Assembly (NCBI GenBank): GCA_013400115.1
Contig: VXBP01004441.1
Coordinates: forward strand, 114,116-178,115
Direction of reading: 5' to 3'
DNA from: Rhinopomastus cyanomelas
Taxonomy: Eukaryota; Chordata; Aves; Bucerotiformes; Rhinopomastidae
Length of the DNA stretch: 64,000 nt
The notes below the pieces were generated by a model that had not been told where the DNA came from, did no database searches, and saw nothing but the letters and a program-made list of their open reading frames with translations. The translations under genes and the position numbers were made by a program. Below, piece after piece: positions 33,957 to 45,012 of the stretch (position 1 is its first letter; every line of letters starts with the position of its first letter).

Positions 33957-34329
33957 TCACAGAATCACAAAATCACAAAACATTAGGGGTTGGAAGGGAC
34001 CTCAAGAGATCCCCCAGTCCAGTGCCCCCACCACAGCAGGATCATCTAGATCCAGTCACACAGGAACATGGCCAGGTGGTTTGAAACATCTCCAGAGAAG
34101 GAGACTCCACAACCCCCTGGGCAGCCCCTGCCAGGGCTCTGTCACCGTCACAATGAATAAGTTCCTTATCGTACTGATGACCCTCCTGTGTTCCAGCTCA
34201 CACCCACTGCCCCTTGTCCTGTCATTAGATGCCCCTGAGCAGAGCCTGGCTCCATCCTCCTGACACCCACCCTTCACATATTTACCAGCATTAATGAGGA
34301 CACCCCTCAGTCTCCTTTTCTCCCAGCTC
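33957..34329 (-). mobile_element. CR1-A LINE, 5'-truncated
   Basis: 3' end has three tail repeats (CACAGAATCACAAAATCAC). The minus frame 34331-34056 covers E-K-R-R-L-R-G to the W-Q-G-L-P-R segment, shifted by the Gly run. The 5' end is at the S-W-E-K-R segment. Confidence 0.94.
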
Positions 34330-35421
34330 ACTCTGGGTATGGGGCATCACTGTGGTCAAACTCAGCTCTCGGAGTGTGAGTCATTATCAAATCAAACTCA
34401 GAATTAAATAAAAACCAAAAAGAGATCTCATCTAGACCCCTCACTGAATAGATGGAGATTCATAGGGCGTCTCTGCATGCACCACTATAAGTTGATTTGT
34501 TTTCTTGGCCATTGTTACTTAGTACAGCCTGATTTTGAGAAGGATGTGTATCAATTACAAGGAAAACAACTCCTTTAACCTGCATTTCCTTCACCAAAAT
34601 CTTAGTTGCATCTAGTATTGGACATAATGAACTGTGGGAGTCTGCTCTTCACAAAACTACCCATGAAACTAGCAGGGCAGCAGATAAAGCAAATGAGCTG
34701 GATATAAATAGAGCAAAAGGAACTATGTCTGAGGTGAGAGACGGAGTGGGTGACAAAGCTAGGCTGCAGGATCACTGGCGGTGGCTAGAATTAGATGGTT
34801 TGGGAAGAACTGTAGAAACTCTGCACTAGGCAATTACTGATTCACCTTTCAAGAGGATGAATTTCTTTCAAACTCTTGTTACCCAGAGACTCCACATCTG
34901 CCTTAGCAATAGAAGCAAAAAAGGAAAACCTTTAGGAACTTAAGGAACTTGGGATTGATTTTGATAATGTGCTGGCAAATAACATTTCATTAGAGACAAT
35001 CTAACTAGGTCTCTGCAACCCCAACACCCCCCCCCAAACCACCCTGGCAGCAATTTCTATGGACTGTAGATGATGAATAAAAAGACAAAACGGAATAAGG
35101 AGGCTAAAAAAAGATACTGAAATAGCTCCCAGCTAAGCAATGAGATGATAACAGAGGTGTTTCACAGCAGATTCAGAGGGGCGTAACAATTGCAGCGGCT
35201 GATTAATTTGCCCAAACCCAGACACCCAGGATCAGGGGAGATGCTCTGCAGTACGTCAGCTGGATGCTGCCAAGGAAGGATGGGCCCACATTGTGGGGAC
35301 CAGCTCCATGTCCCTGCAGGTCCCTGTGAAGCAGGTGGCCACTGGTGAGGCTGCAAGCCATTCAGAACAAGACGTGGGACCCAGATTATTTCCTCTGTTT
35401 GGAGAGCTGGGCAGGGAGAAA
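34330..35421. other. unique DNA
   Basis: Contains a C9 run at 35027-35035. The last 180 bp (from about 35240) could be a diverged upstream extension of the next CR1 copy, but I could not align them by eye. Confidence 0.4.
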
Positions 35422-35993
35422 ATTAATGAAGTATGACAAGGTCCAGTGTAGAGTCTGGCATCTGGACAAGAACAGCTCCAGGTACCAGGATAGGTTGGGG
35501 CTGACCTGTTGGAGAGCAGTGTAGGAGAAAGGGACCTGGGAGACCTGGTGGCCAGCAGGATGGCCATGAGCCAGCAATGTGCCCTTGTGGCCAAGTAGGC
35601 CAACAGCATCCTGGGGTGGATCAGAAGTGGGGTGTTTAGCAGATCAAGAGAGGTTCTCCTCCCCCTCTGCTACACCCTAGTGAGACCCCATCAAGATGAT
35701 GGGGCCAGGCTCTGCTCAGTGTCATCTAATGATAGGACAAGGGGCAATGGGTGTCAGCTGGAACATAGGAGGTTCCACGTCAATAGGAGAAGCATCTTCT
35801 TCCCGGTGAGGGTGACAGAGCCCTGGAAGGGGCTGCCCAGGGGGTTGTGGAGTCTCCTTCTCTGGAGATGTTTCAAACCCACCTGGACGTGTTCCTGGGT
35901 GACTGGATCTAGGGGATCCTGCTGTGGCAGGGGGATTGGCCTGGATGATCTTTCGAGGTCCCTTGCAATCCCTAATGTTCTGTGATTCTGTAT
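35422..35993 (+). mobile_element. CR1-A LINE reaching the end of the RT domain
   Basis: The farthest-upstream CR1-A start on the + strand that is still linked to a tail. It covers the L-L-E-S-S-V-G-E-R-D-L-G-D and M-S-Q-Q-C-A-L-V-A-K segments, with stops. A deletion of about 230 bp joins GTGAGACCCCATC to AAGATGATGGGGCC. Tail GTTCTGTGATTCTGT. Confidence 0.93.
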
Positions 35994-37040
35994 CAGACTA
36001 ATGATCACTAGTGGGTGATCCTAAGGAAGCATTTCACTGCAGGAAGTGACCGTGTGTGACTCCCCCAGGCAAAACCCTGGGTGCGTATTCTCCAGAAATT
36101 TCTTGATTGTTCCAAGCTGTTTACACAGATACAAAATCAAATATAGGAAGTTGGTTTTGTGCTGTTTACCTGCAGCCATTTGGTGATGATTGCTAGCACT
36201 CCTTACTCAAGGTAAAGCTCTGTGCTTTGCTGCTTTTCTGTCGTTATAATGAAATAGGGCTTTGCTTCCATCTGAAGTGTGGCATGAGCTTATCTCCTTT
36301 CTGATAGATTTTCTGCTGCATGTAACTGCTTCGTTACGCCTTTCACCACCGAGCAATGGGTAGTATTTTTTCTTGAGAGGTGTCTTTCTTTGTTAATTTT
36401 TTTCTCTGTTTTAATTAATGCGATCCCCTGGCTTATCAGGAGCGATGCCCGTGAACCACCAGCCGACCTTATTTTATGCAGCATCTTAAGGCCTTGTACA
36501 CCAGCACTCCCCGTTAAAGTGGAGCTGGCGGTCCTCAGGGTATTAGTCTGCTGCCATAATAGAATAAATCAGAAAAGATTTGATAAAACTTTGTTCTTTT
36601 GCCCCATTTCCAGCTGAAGGAAGGGTATCAAAATGCTTTGGGCTATGGCTCCTTTCGGCGATGGCTGCTTTCAGCACTGGCTCTCCAGGCATGCTTATTC
36701 CTGTCTCCTCTGTGGAGGAGGCAAAGGAAGGGAGAGGGGAACAGGAGCTGTCTGAAGCCATTGGAAAAGTCTGTGAAAACTCAGGGCAATGTTTTATGAA
36801 CTTGATAGTGAAGGACCTCACTTCTCCTCACTCCAGAGAGCACTTAAAGGGGAACTGTCTGGGGACAGGTAAAAGGGGCAGAGAGGATGGGTGTGTGGGT
36901 GTCACTTGTAGGTGTGCAGGTGTATAGCTGACAGAAAGCCTCCGTTCTGTAGCCAAAGTCCTGCAGACTCACAGTTTGTGTCTCTGAAGCTCATAATAGT
37001 TCCCAAACCCTTTAAATTATTTGATTAGAGAAGAAGTTGT
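35994..37040. other. unique DNA
   Basis: A 115-codon frame at 36580-36927 (+) shows no domain. TTTCCAGCTGAAGG at about 36607 is acceptor-like without a good donor. Confidence 0.4.
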
Positions 37041-37116
37041 AGAATGACAGAATCATTCAGGTTGGAAAAGACCCTCGGGATCATCGAGTCCAACCATCAG
37101 CCCTACTCTACAAGTA
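37041..37116 (-). mobile_element. CR1-B 3' fragment
   Basis: Antisense tail and UTR (CATTCAGGTTGGAAAAGACC, ATCATCGAGTCCAACCATC), truncated after 76 bp at CTACAAG. Confidence 0.9.
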
Positions 37117-40100
37117 TGGAAAATATGAGGAGAGTTGGGGTTGGAGGGACTAGAGAAGTCAGCCATGACCTCGAGGACTTGCTTCTTTGAAAAAGCAGGT
37201 CCCACTCTGCATCTGCCTCATGCAATTCACAGTGGGAGGACAGAGGGTTTGCCGGTACCACAGCAGCCTTGAAAAGGCAGCCACCCTGGGCTGTCTGGCA
37301 TTATTTCTATTTCATAATTAATCATTAACTGATACCCTTCATGAAATAAAAATCAGGCACAGCAGCCGGGTTATTTGCCTTTGAAAAGGTGTTGCTGTGC
37401 ACGCAGGGTGCCTTTCTGCTCTCTCTAATGAGATCACAAAGACAGGAGGAGGGAAAACGCTGCCCTGGCTTCGTGTCATGTCCAGTACAAATGCAGGTGC
37501 CACAAGCACTGCACAGACATGAACAGGAACAGCCTTACTGACAAATGCTTCCTCTGGGCCACCAGGAAGGACGGTATCAGATGATGCGTGGCTAGTGGCT
37601 AGTGTGTTTTCCGCAGAAAAGTTGAAAGCTTGGGTTTAAAAAGTTGAAAGGAAAAGTTTCTGCCCCACCCCATCCACTCTCTTCTCCCCACCCTGGCGGT
37701 CTTGTGTGGGTTTTTCCCCTGATGTGTAGTGGGGAGAGTGAATTATAACTTCTTGGTGCCTTTCTTCTCCAGATGGAGTCAGGTGCTTCACTGCCTGCAG
37801 ATTCGTCGGTGTGTTTGTTGAACCCTCCTTTTGAGTCTGACTCTTTAGCTAAAAGTTCTTGGTTAAAATATAGCTGAGGTCTCTGACCCACAATGCTAGT
37901 GGTGATCCAGGTGGGACACGTGGGGATCCAGACAAGGACCCACACTACACTGCTCTACCACAGAGAAGTATTGTAGCGAGAAAAGGAAAGGGAGCATGGA
38001 AGAAGAGAGCAGATGTCACAGCAGCATGACAAGCGGCAGTGGTACCACCCTGTAATTCTTGAGGATTCGGGGTTATGGTGCTGGTGACAGCAGCAGAGCA
38101 GAGTGCTCAGCAAGAATTTAGGTGTGGTGCTCGAAGGGTGACAGCATCTCCGGGGCTGATGGAAGCCAAGTCAATGAAGTTTTCCAGTATTTTGAGCAGA
38201 TTAAGAAGTTTACAGCAGAGTCAATGGATTTAGGAGCCTGTCTGAAGGAGCATGTGAGTGGGATGCTGAAACCAAGGTCCTGTGAGAGGTGTTAGGAGTC
38301 ACTTCTTCCCTGGGGGCCTCTTCTGGTTTTCTGAAATTGCTGGGCTATGACCACCTTCCCTCATGAAGACCACCACCCCTAATCCCCGGCGCAGATCACC
38401 TCCTCCCGGAGACCTAACCTGCAGCAGAGCCACCCTCACACTGGGGGTGGGCATGAGGAAGGGGCTGAGGAATCACAGAGAGTGAGATTTTGAGTCCCCA
38501 CACACATGGCCATGTGTTGGCAGGACACCCACATCATCCTCATTTGCTGGGTCTTCAGTGTGTTATAACTTGTTCTTCCCAGCCCAGGTGCTTGTGGTGG
38601 ACAGAGAAAACACAGCTGATTATTCGTAGTCTGTCTGCACCTAAGATCCTAGCAGTGTGCCATCTATTTAATTTCCAAGTAGCCTGGCCTATCTCTCCGA
38701 GTAGTTTTTCAGTTGTTAAATACGAAGTTTAAAGTGTGATTGATAATCTCTCGATGCAGATCTGTGCCTGTGAACTACCCAGATGCATCTACAACCCTGT
38801 CACGAGAGCACCCTGTCACCAAGTGCCACAGCTTTTCAAGGCAGCTCACATATTCCTAAAGCTCTCCTTAGTAATTAAACGACTTTATCGCTGTTACACC
38901 GAACGTCACTCATATTGTTAATGAAAGAGTTGGGCTGGCGTTTCAGTTAAGAGCTTAGCGGGGGATGTTAGTGTCTTTTGGATTCTCTGGTTTAAAATCT
39001 GTGCTTTTTAAAAATTAATTGGAAGCCTAATTTGCACGTTGAACACAGGGGGAATTTTTTTTAAGGTGATTAGCATTTGAATATTACTTTTTGGGTTTTT
39101 TTTCCCCAGCAGTGGCCTTTTTGGATCCATTCACAGCACATTTAGTACAGAAGTCAGTTATCAAGAGGAATGCATAAAGGAGATGGATGAAGAGATGTAG
39201 GATGTTAATAGATGGTGGTGGTGGTGGTGGCAAGCTTGACAGCTGTCAGATTTGCCTGCGTGCATTTATCTCATGCTCTGTATCATTTATTCATCTGAAA
39301 TGCATTTGAAAATGAGGCAGATGAGAGGCAACGTACAGTAAATGGAGCCTTCTTAGGGCAGCTAGAGATCAGAAATGGATAAAATACTTGCAGGAGCAGA
39401 GTACCTGCCTATTGGTGGCTGCTTCTGCATGTGCAGCCTTTGACTTAAAAACACAGCTCATATTATTCACAAGCAGCATCTCCAGCCCCAAAGCCTCTTT
39501 ACCTTATTCTTTTGAATGTGCACATGATAAATATTTCATCATTTAGACTCAGAGTCTTCAGATGATTGAAGGAGGCCAAAGGAGGAACAAAGAGAGCAGA
39601 AAGCAAGCAATCTGAAGAGGAGGATTGGGTGCATTTGCTGCAGGGTTCACCTTGTGGTAGAACACCACACCCATGGTGACTGGGACTGGTGGGGAATAAA
39701 CACTCTTGTTTATCTTTTTACGGTGAGCTAAATCACAAAGTAAAACCTTTGTATTTGTGCCTTAGCTCAAGGCAGAGGGATTGTTTGCAGTACCCATATT
39801 TTTCAGCTGCTGTTGGGTGCTGAGACAGTGCTGCTAGATGTTGCATGAAGGGTGGTGGGTTGACCTCTGTCTGCACAGCTTTAGGCTGTAAAGTGTTCTC
39901 ACCACTATGATTTACATTCCCCTTGCTCAGTCTCGTCCCTGTTACATGGTAATAAATGGCCCAGGAAACCTGGGTAAAGTCCTATTAATCATAACAATCA
40001 GGGGCTCTGGCTTGAGGAATCAACACTAAGTGCTTCAAGCTGGATTTGTTTTTAACCGGCTGGTTAACTAATCCAATCAAGGGCTCTTTATCTTGCTAGT

Positions 40101-40579
40101 TTGTTCACGTGGGCAGGGCAATTCATTCTCAGCTTTTTCTGTCCCCTCCTGTTAGGAGCCAGCTGCTCTTCAGCAGACTTTGCTTTTTGAGTGTTGACAA
40201 AGTACAAGCCCGGTTTTTGCATGCGGGGAAAGCTCTGCTGAGATGACTACAGGTATTAACAGCAGTTCTTGCACTAGAAGGTCTGCAGTTAGAGCTGCTG
40301 TTAGGATGTGGAGGCATCCCTGTGCCATTTGCCTCAGAAATTTGCATTTGGGAAACCTACTAATGTGGTTTTAAAAGAGTTGTTTCTCCCTGGTTTGGGT
40401 GGGAAATGTGGATTTGTATTAGAATGGTGACAGTGAATGACTCTGTAGTTAAAAAACCTGCCGAGGCAAGGGAAGGATCTGCATTTCAGTTAGTCCTTCA
40501 GTTGATGCTGGCTGACAAATGTAGTTTCTTCTTCTTTCTTGAAAGTGGGGAGTCACTAGACAAGACAGGTTTGGGTAAG
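37117..40579. other. longest CR1-free stretch; unique DNA
   Basis: 3.46 kb with no CR1 piece that I can see, containing a (TGG)6 microsatellite at 39213-39230. Open frames such as 37592-37945 (minus) have no recognisable domain. AT-rich segments around 38850-39110 look like possible conserved non-coding sequence. Confidence 0.45.
39213..39230. repeat. (TGG)6 microsatellite
   Basis: Six uninterrupted TGG units within CR1-free DNA; too short to be more than a minor simple repeat. Confidence 0.9.
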
Positions 40580-40818
40580 CTGAAACACAGGAGGTTCCAC
40601 ATCCGTATGAGGAGGAACTTCTTCCCGGTGAGGGTGCCAGAGCACTGGAAGGGGCTGCCCAGGGGGGTTGTGCAGTTGTCCTTCTCTGGAGACATTTCAA
40701 ACCCTCCTGGCCATGTTCCTGTGTGACTGGATCTAGGGGATCCTGCTGTGGCAGGGAGATGGGACTGGGTGATCTTTGGAGGTCCCTTCCAGTCCCTACT
40801 GTTCTGTGATTCTGTGAA
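40580..40818 (+). mobile_element. CR1-A LINE, short 3' copy
   Basis: From C-T-G-A-A-A-C-A-C-A-G-G-A-G-G to a perfect tail. ORF2 end intact to R-G-V-V; one change (GTGCAGTTGTCC) then alters the E-S-P-S segment. Confidence 0.93.
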
Positions 40819-41137
40819 AGCTGGGCACGTGAGTTGTGGGCTGACGTTAATTTCATTCATAGGCACAGACCTTGTCCTGACTGTATTCCTCGTGGAGTCC
40901 AGGATCTTACAGACCTAATGAACCTTTATGAAGTTTTTTCAGCTCTATTTCAAAACAAGGCCTCCAAAACTCTGTGGTGTTGGGGCACTATTGGTATCAG
41001 TCTCTAACAAATTGCTTCTACGCTTTGGTTCTGAAGATGGGAACATTCTGCAGACAGCTCTATTTTGTTGTAAGCTTGATTGACTTAGCTGGATCACACA
41101 CTCACGTCTCTTTACCTCCTTTTTGAAATACGGACAG
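40819..41137. other. unique DNA upstream of a candidate exon
   Basis: Ends in a pyrimidine tract (GTCTCTTTACCTCCTTTTTG) and an AG at 41137. Confidence 0.4.
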
Positions 41138-41249
41138 AAACCCGGATGTTCCAAGCAAGGAGCACGATCACTGTCATCTGGAGATGCATGAGGACTTTTT
41201 GGCTCATTTACCACATTTCCATAACTCACAGGATTTTATGAAACTCAAG
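41138..41249 (+). CDS. candidate internal exon of an unidentified gene
   Basis: 112 bp between a pyrimidine tract plus CGGACAG acceptor and a consensus donor CAAG/GTGAGT at 41250. One forward frame is open: one base, then 37 codons, ending on a complete codon. The other two forward frames contain stops. The peptide is His- and acid-rich, containing SKEHDHCHLEMHEDFLAHL and ending F-M-K-L-K. Not CR1-derived. I do not recognise it; the His/Cys/Asp/Glu spacing (H-D-H-C-H-L-E-M-H) could bind metal, but no known family motif is evident. It lies just after the longest CR1-free stretch. The phase matches the leftover AG of 29483-29534. Confidence 0.42.
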
Positions 41250-41487
41250 GTGAGTGATTCTTTCAAAATAGTTTCTATTTGTATGTTATTTAATGTGACA
41301 AATATATCTGGAGAGGTGTTCTTGCTCAGCTGAGGAACTGCATTAGCTCACTGCCTGTGCTTTAGTTTCTAAATGGTGTGAAGTTTTCTAGCATGGTCCA
41401 GGGTGGCCATTTCATAGTGTGAAAAGGCTTTTTATGTCCTTTCCACCCCTCAGTGACTGATGCGGTTTTCATTTGTGTTTGGTGTCA

Positions 41488-41990
41488 GCCATGTGTCCGG
41501 TTTTGGGCACCTCAGCCCAAGGGAGATATTGAGGTGCTGGAGCGAGTGCAGAGGAGGGCAACGAAGCTGGGGAAGGGCCTGGAGAATGAATCTGATGAGG
41601 GGAGACTGGGAGAGTTGGGGCTGTTTAGTTGGAGGAAGAGGACGCTAAAGAGGAGACCTCATTGCGCTCTACAACTATTTGAAAGGACCCTGTGGAGATG
41701 TTGGGGCTAGTCTTTTCTCACAGGTCATGAGTGACAGAAGCAGAGGGAAGGGCTTCAAGCTCCAACAGGGGAGGGCTAGATTGGACATCAGGAAGAAATT
41801 CTTCATGTAGAGAGTGGTCAGGCCCTGGACTGGGCTGCCCAGGGTGGCGGTTGAGTCGCCATCCCTGGATCAGTATAAAAGTCACTTAGATGTAGTGTTG
41901 AGGGATCTGATTTAGGGGTGAACATGGGTTGACGGTTGGACTCGGTGATCCCAAGGGTCTTTTTGAACCACTGGGATGCTATGATTCTGA
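41488..41990 (+). mobile_element. CR1-B LINE, long copy
   Basis: From C-V-R-F-W-A-P-Q to a diverged tail (GATGCTATGATTCTGAGA). The frame 41453-41710 is open through L-E-R-V-Q-R-R-A-T-K-L-G-K-G-L-E-N, then shifts at A-L-Q-L-F-E-R. Confidence 0.94.
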
Positions 41991-42866
41991 GATTTTCTTT
42001 TTGGTTGGAATTGCCACAAGCGGCTGTCTAAATTATTTGTTAACAGCAACAAAAGCCATGTTTGATTTTAAATACCTGTGTCATACAGAGATATTTAAAG
42101 AAACCTGTTTAGTTCAGATGTCAGTTCTGTGATCTGAATGTGTTCGATAACTGACTGTTAATCAGTACCGTTCTGTGCTGTTGCTTGAGCTGCTCTTGCT
42201 TCATCTGTGGTGTCAGTGCACAAACACATAAAACCAACAGACAATAATTAAGTGGCTTTTGAAAAGGAATACAGATCAAGCTCAGATTTTGTGTCTTTTG
42301 CTGGATTTGCTTCCAAAATGAGTAGTTTGTAAAGCCTGGCTGGCTTATGTGTAGCGCAGTCTCACTAGTGGTGCTCAAGGCTCAAAAATAGAAGGCGGTC
42401 TTCCAAACTATTCAGTCCTAGCTTTCCCAGTAATGCATGACTGCCCAGTCGTTCCTCCCGTCTGGGGAGTGACTCTGGGCCCTCCCAAACCAGCAGTTGC
42501 ATTTAAATTCTGTCTCAGTGATTTTCTGTCTGCTGGTGGAGCTGCTGGCTGGCACACTGTGCTCACACATTGGGCTGGTGGCAGGTCATGGGGCGAAACA
42601 ACCAGGTCTTCAAGTTCACAAGTGTTTGTGAGGTGCCAAGCAGCACTGTCTGCTGTCTGGCCCAGTTACATTTGACCAGACTAAAATGCCTTCAGCTTAG
42701 AAGTGTCTCATTTCTCGTAAGCGCGCAGCATCGAGGTGACAGCATGGGAAAAGACTTGCCATGTGTGGGGTCTCAGTTCTGGGGGCTTTTTCTTTCAGTG
42801 CACAGCCACACTTAAAAAACATCTCATTCTAATTTGGTTTGATAAAGATGAAAATCACCGAACCAG
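41991..42866. other. unique DNA
   Basis: Frames at 42121-42378 (minus) and 42433-42815 (plus) show no domain. Nothing else seen. Confidence 0.45.
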
Positions 42867-43016
42867 CACAGAACACTAGGGATTGCAAAGGACCTCGAAA
42901 GATCATCCAGTCCAATCCCACAGCCACAGCAGGGTTGTCTAGATCCAGTTACACAGGAGCATATCCAGGTGGATTTTAAATGTCTCCAGAGAAGGAGCCT
43001 CCACAACCTCCCTGTG
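42867..43016 (-). mobile_element. CR1-A 3' fragment
   Basis: CACAGAACACTAGGGATTGC through the antisense UTR and last codons to CCTCCACAACCTCCCTGTGG, where homology stops. Confidence 0.92.
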
Positions 43017-43852
43017 GTTCGAGAAGTTATTTGAGTGAGGTGAGACCATTGCAGATCAATGCAATATTACCTTGGAGATACATCAGTGAGTGCTGGGGAA
43101 TGAGCAGCATCCTCCAGGGCAGACAAAAGCACTGCCATTCATCTCCTTACCTTTCAGAAAGCATCAATCATCCATCAGCAGCAATTTTCAGATGCAAGAT
43201 GGATGTTGTCATGTCAGTAATTGTATTAGCCTAGTTATTCTTCTGTACATGAACCAGATGCATCACTGAGCTTTCCTGGAACAAGAGGCTGGGGTCTGGC
43301 CTTTGCAAGAACCAAACTTTCGAAGACAATGTGAAAAGGCATCATACGCTGGGAAATCGCACGCGTTCCCTGTGCAGGGAGAGCAAATCTCTTCCTCACG
43401 CGAAGGAGAGTGGCGCAACAGTAAATTGTCACTGGTGGCGTTTCCCTTCGCTCCCGTCCCTTTGTCGCGCGGTTGCTTCAAGGCTGCCGTAGCCACATCC
43501 ACTCCTCTTTTCTCCTGGGTCAGTTATGCTCTTTGCATTCCAAGCAAGCCTGGTGATAATTGCAGCAGTGCAAGGGAGAGGTTTATCACAGAGATGGAAC
43601 AAAGGCGCTTTGTTTCAGCGCAGCAGAGCCTAATGGTGCACTGCCAGTGCGTGTGCACGCAGTGTGTTGTCCTGATCAACAGTCTCCAGCACGGCCATGC
43701 TTGGGTCTCAACACTGGGGTTAAGATGGGTGAAGTAGTAGCCTTAGGACCACTGTCCTCTGCGTTAATCGTGTGGTCTCTTGGCATTGCTAATGACGTTG
43801 AATCTCAGTGAACTTTGTGTAGGTGCCTCTGCCTTTCCAAAGAGAAGCAATG
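43017..43852. other. unique DNA with a small CpG-rich patch
   Basis: 43345-43500 is rich in CpG (GCACGCG, CTCACGCG, GTCGCGCGG) unlike its surroundings. A 144-codon + frame (43303-43737) and an opposing minus frame (43263-43502) cross it; neither has a recognisable domain. Confidence 0.35.
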
Positions 43853-44259
43853 GGGCTTGGAGAATAAAGCTCATGAGGAAAGACTGAAAGAGCTGGGGGG
43901 TCTTGAAGAAGAGGAGGCTGAGAGGAGACCTCACCACTCTCTACAGCATCTGAAAGGACGTTGTGGAGAAGTTGGTGCTGGTCTCTATCTCTATTAGTGA
44001 TAGAACAAGAGGGAAATGAGTTCTAGCTACAACAGGGGAGGGTTAGACTTGACATTAGGAAAAATGCTTTCACAGAAAGAGTGGTCAGGCCCTGGAATGG
44101 GCTGCTCAGGGAGGTGGTTGAGTTGCCATCCCTGGACATCTTTAAAGATCATTTGGATGAGATGTTGAGTGATCTGGTTTAGCGGTGAACCTGTAAGGTA
44201 GGGTAGGTGGTTGGACTCGATGATCCCAGGGGTCTTTTCCAACCAGAGTGATTCTGTGA
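43853..44259 (+). mobile_element. CR1-B LINE, 5'-truncated
   Basis: From L-E-N-K-A-H-E-E-R-L-K-E-L to the tail CCAGAGTGATTCTGTGA, with B-type UTR (GATGATCCCAGGGG). Frameshift after E-R-R-P-H. Confidence 0.94.
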
Positions 44260-44770
44260 ATTGGAATGAGACCTTCCATGTCCGTGTAGAAGCGAGAAAG
44301 AGATGGGCTCTTGGGTGCAGTTCAGACCTGGGCAGAGAATTAACTGCAGCGCTGTGGTGACTTGCTGAAATTTGAGGTGTGCCCTTGCTGCTGGAACGTT
44401 GGTACGTTTGGACAGGCAGAGGTATCATCTGATCGGTCGTCTTGCGAGGTGCTGGAACTACGTCCTCTGTTATCACTGGGATGCAGTAAGCAATAGTGTT
44501 GCCCAAAGGCTCTGTTGCCACTGACTTCAGAAACTGGGGTAATTTCAGAGACCACCTTCTTGCTCTAAGGTGCGGGTTGTACAGAGTCATTACTGAAGAT
44601 GCTGCCGTGTGTGGTGTGTAATTAGTGAGAGTGCTGTTGTACACGTGATAGCGTGAGGCTCTAATGAGGCAGGATTTGTGAACAGAGATAACACCTTCTG
44701 TTAAAGTAGGGATCCAGGAAAAGCCCAGCCACGTTGTTTGGATCACTAACACATTCCCACTCTGAACCAC
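44260..44770 (-). other. long minus-strand open frame, unique sequence
   Basis: The minus frame 44770-44027 has 247 codons, the longest in the window. Its last 75-80 codons are antisense CR1-B and cannot be a conserved protein, but about 170 codons lie in unique DNA. The peptide contains N-S-T and N-Y-T sequons and no signal peptide or domain I recognise. The upstream acceptor (CTATCCTATTAG on the minus strand) is weak. It may be chance; an exon or decayed gene cannot be excluded. Confidence 0.2.
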
Positions 44771-44859
44771 TAATAGGATAGATAGTACCTAAATATTCCG
44801 ATTCCTTTACACGTGAGCCAGAATGAGCTCTGGTTTTTCCACACTGGAAAGAAGTTATG

Positions 44860-45012
44860 GAATCATAGAATCCTCATGGCTGAAAAGGACCTCCAGGACC
44901 ATCAAGTCCAGCATATCCCTAACCCCTGGACCGTGGCCTCCAAGTACTCCAGCTACTCAGGTTTTAAACACCTCCAGGGGTGGGGACTCCACCAGCGTTC
45001 TGGGCAAATTGT
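44860..45012 (-). mobile_element. CR1-D (older CR1) 3' fragment
   Basis: AATCATAGAATCCTCATGGC, then AAAGGACCTCCAGGACCATC and CACCTCCAGGGGTGGGGAC. A UTR type distinct from A, B and C. Confidence 0.87.

Noticed and set aside
43158..43216. Possible exon after CTCCTTACCTTTCAG
   Set aside because: Good acceptor, but the donor (TGTCA/GTAATT) is poor and the peptide is unconvincing.
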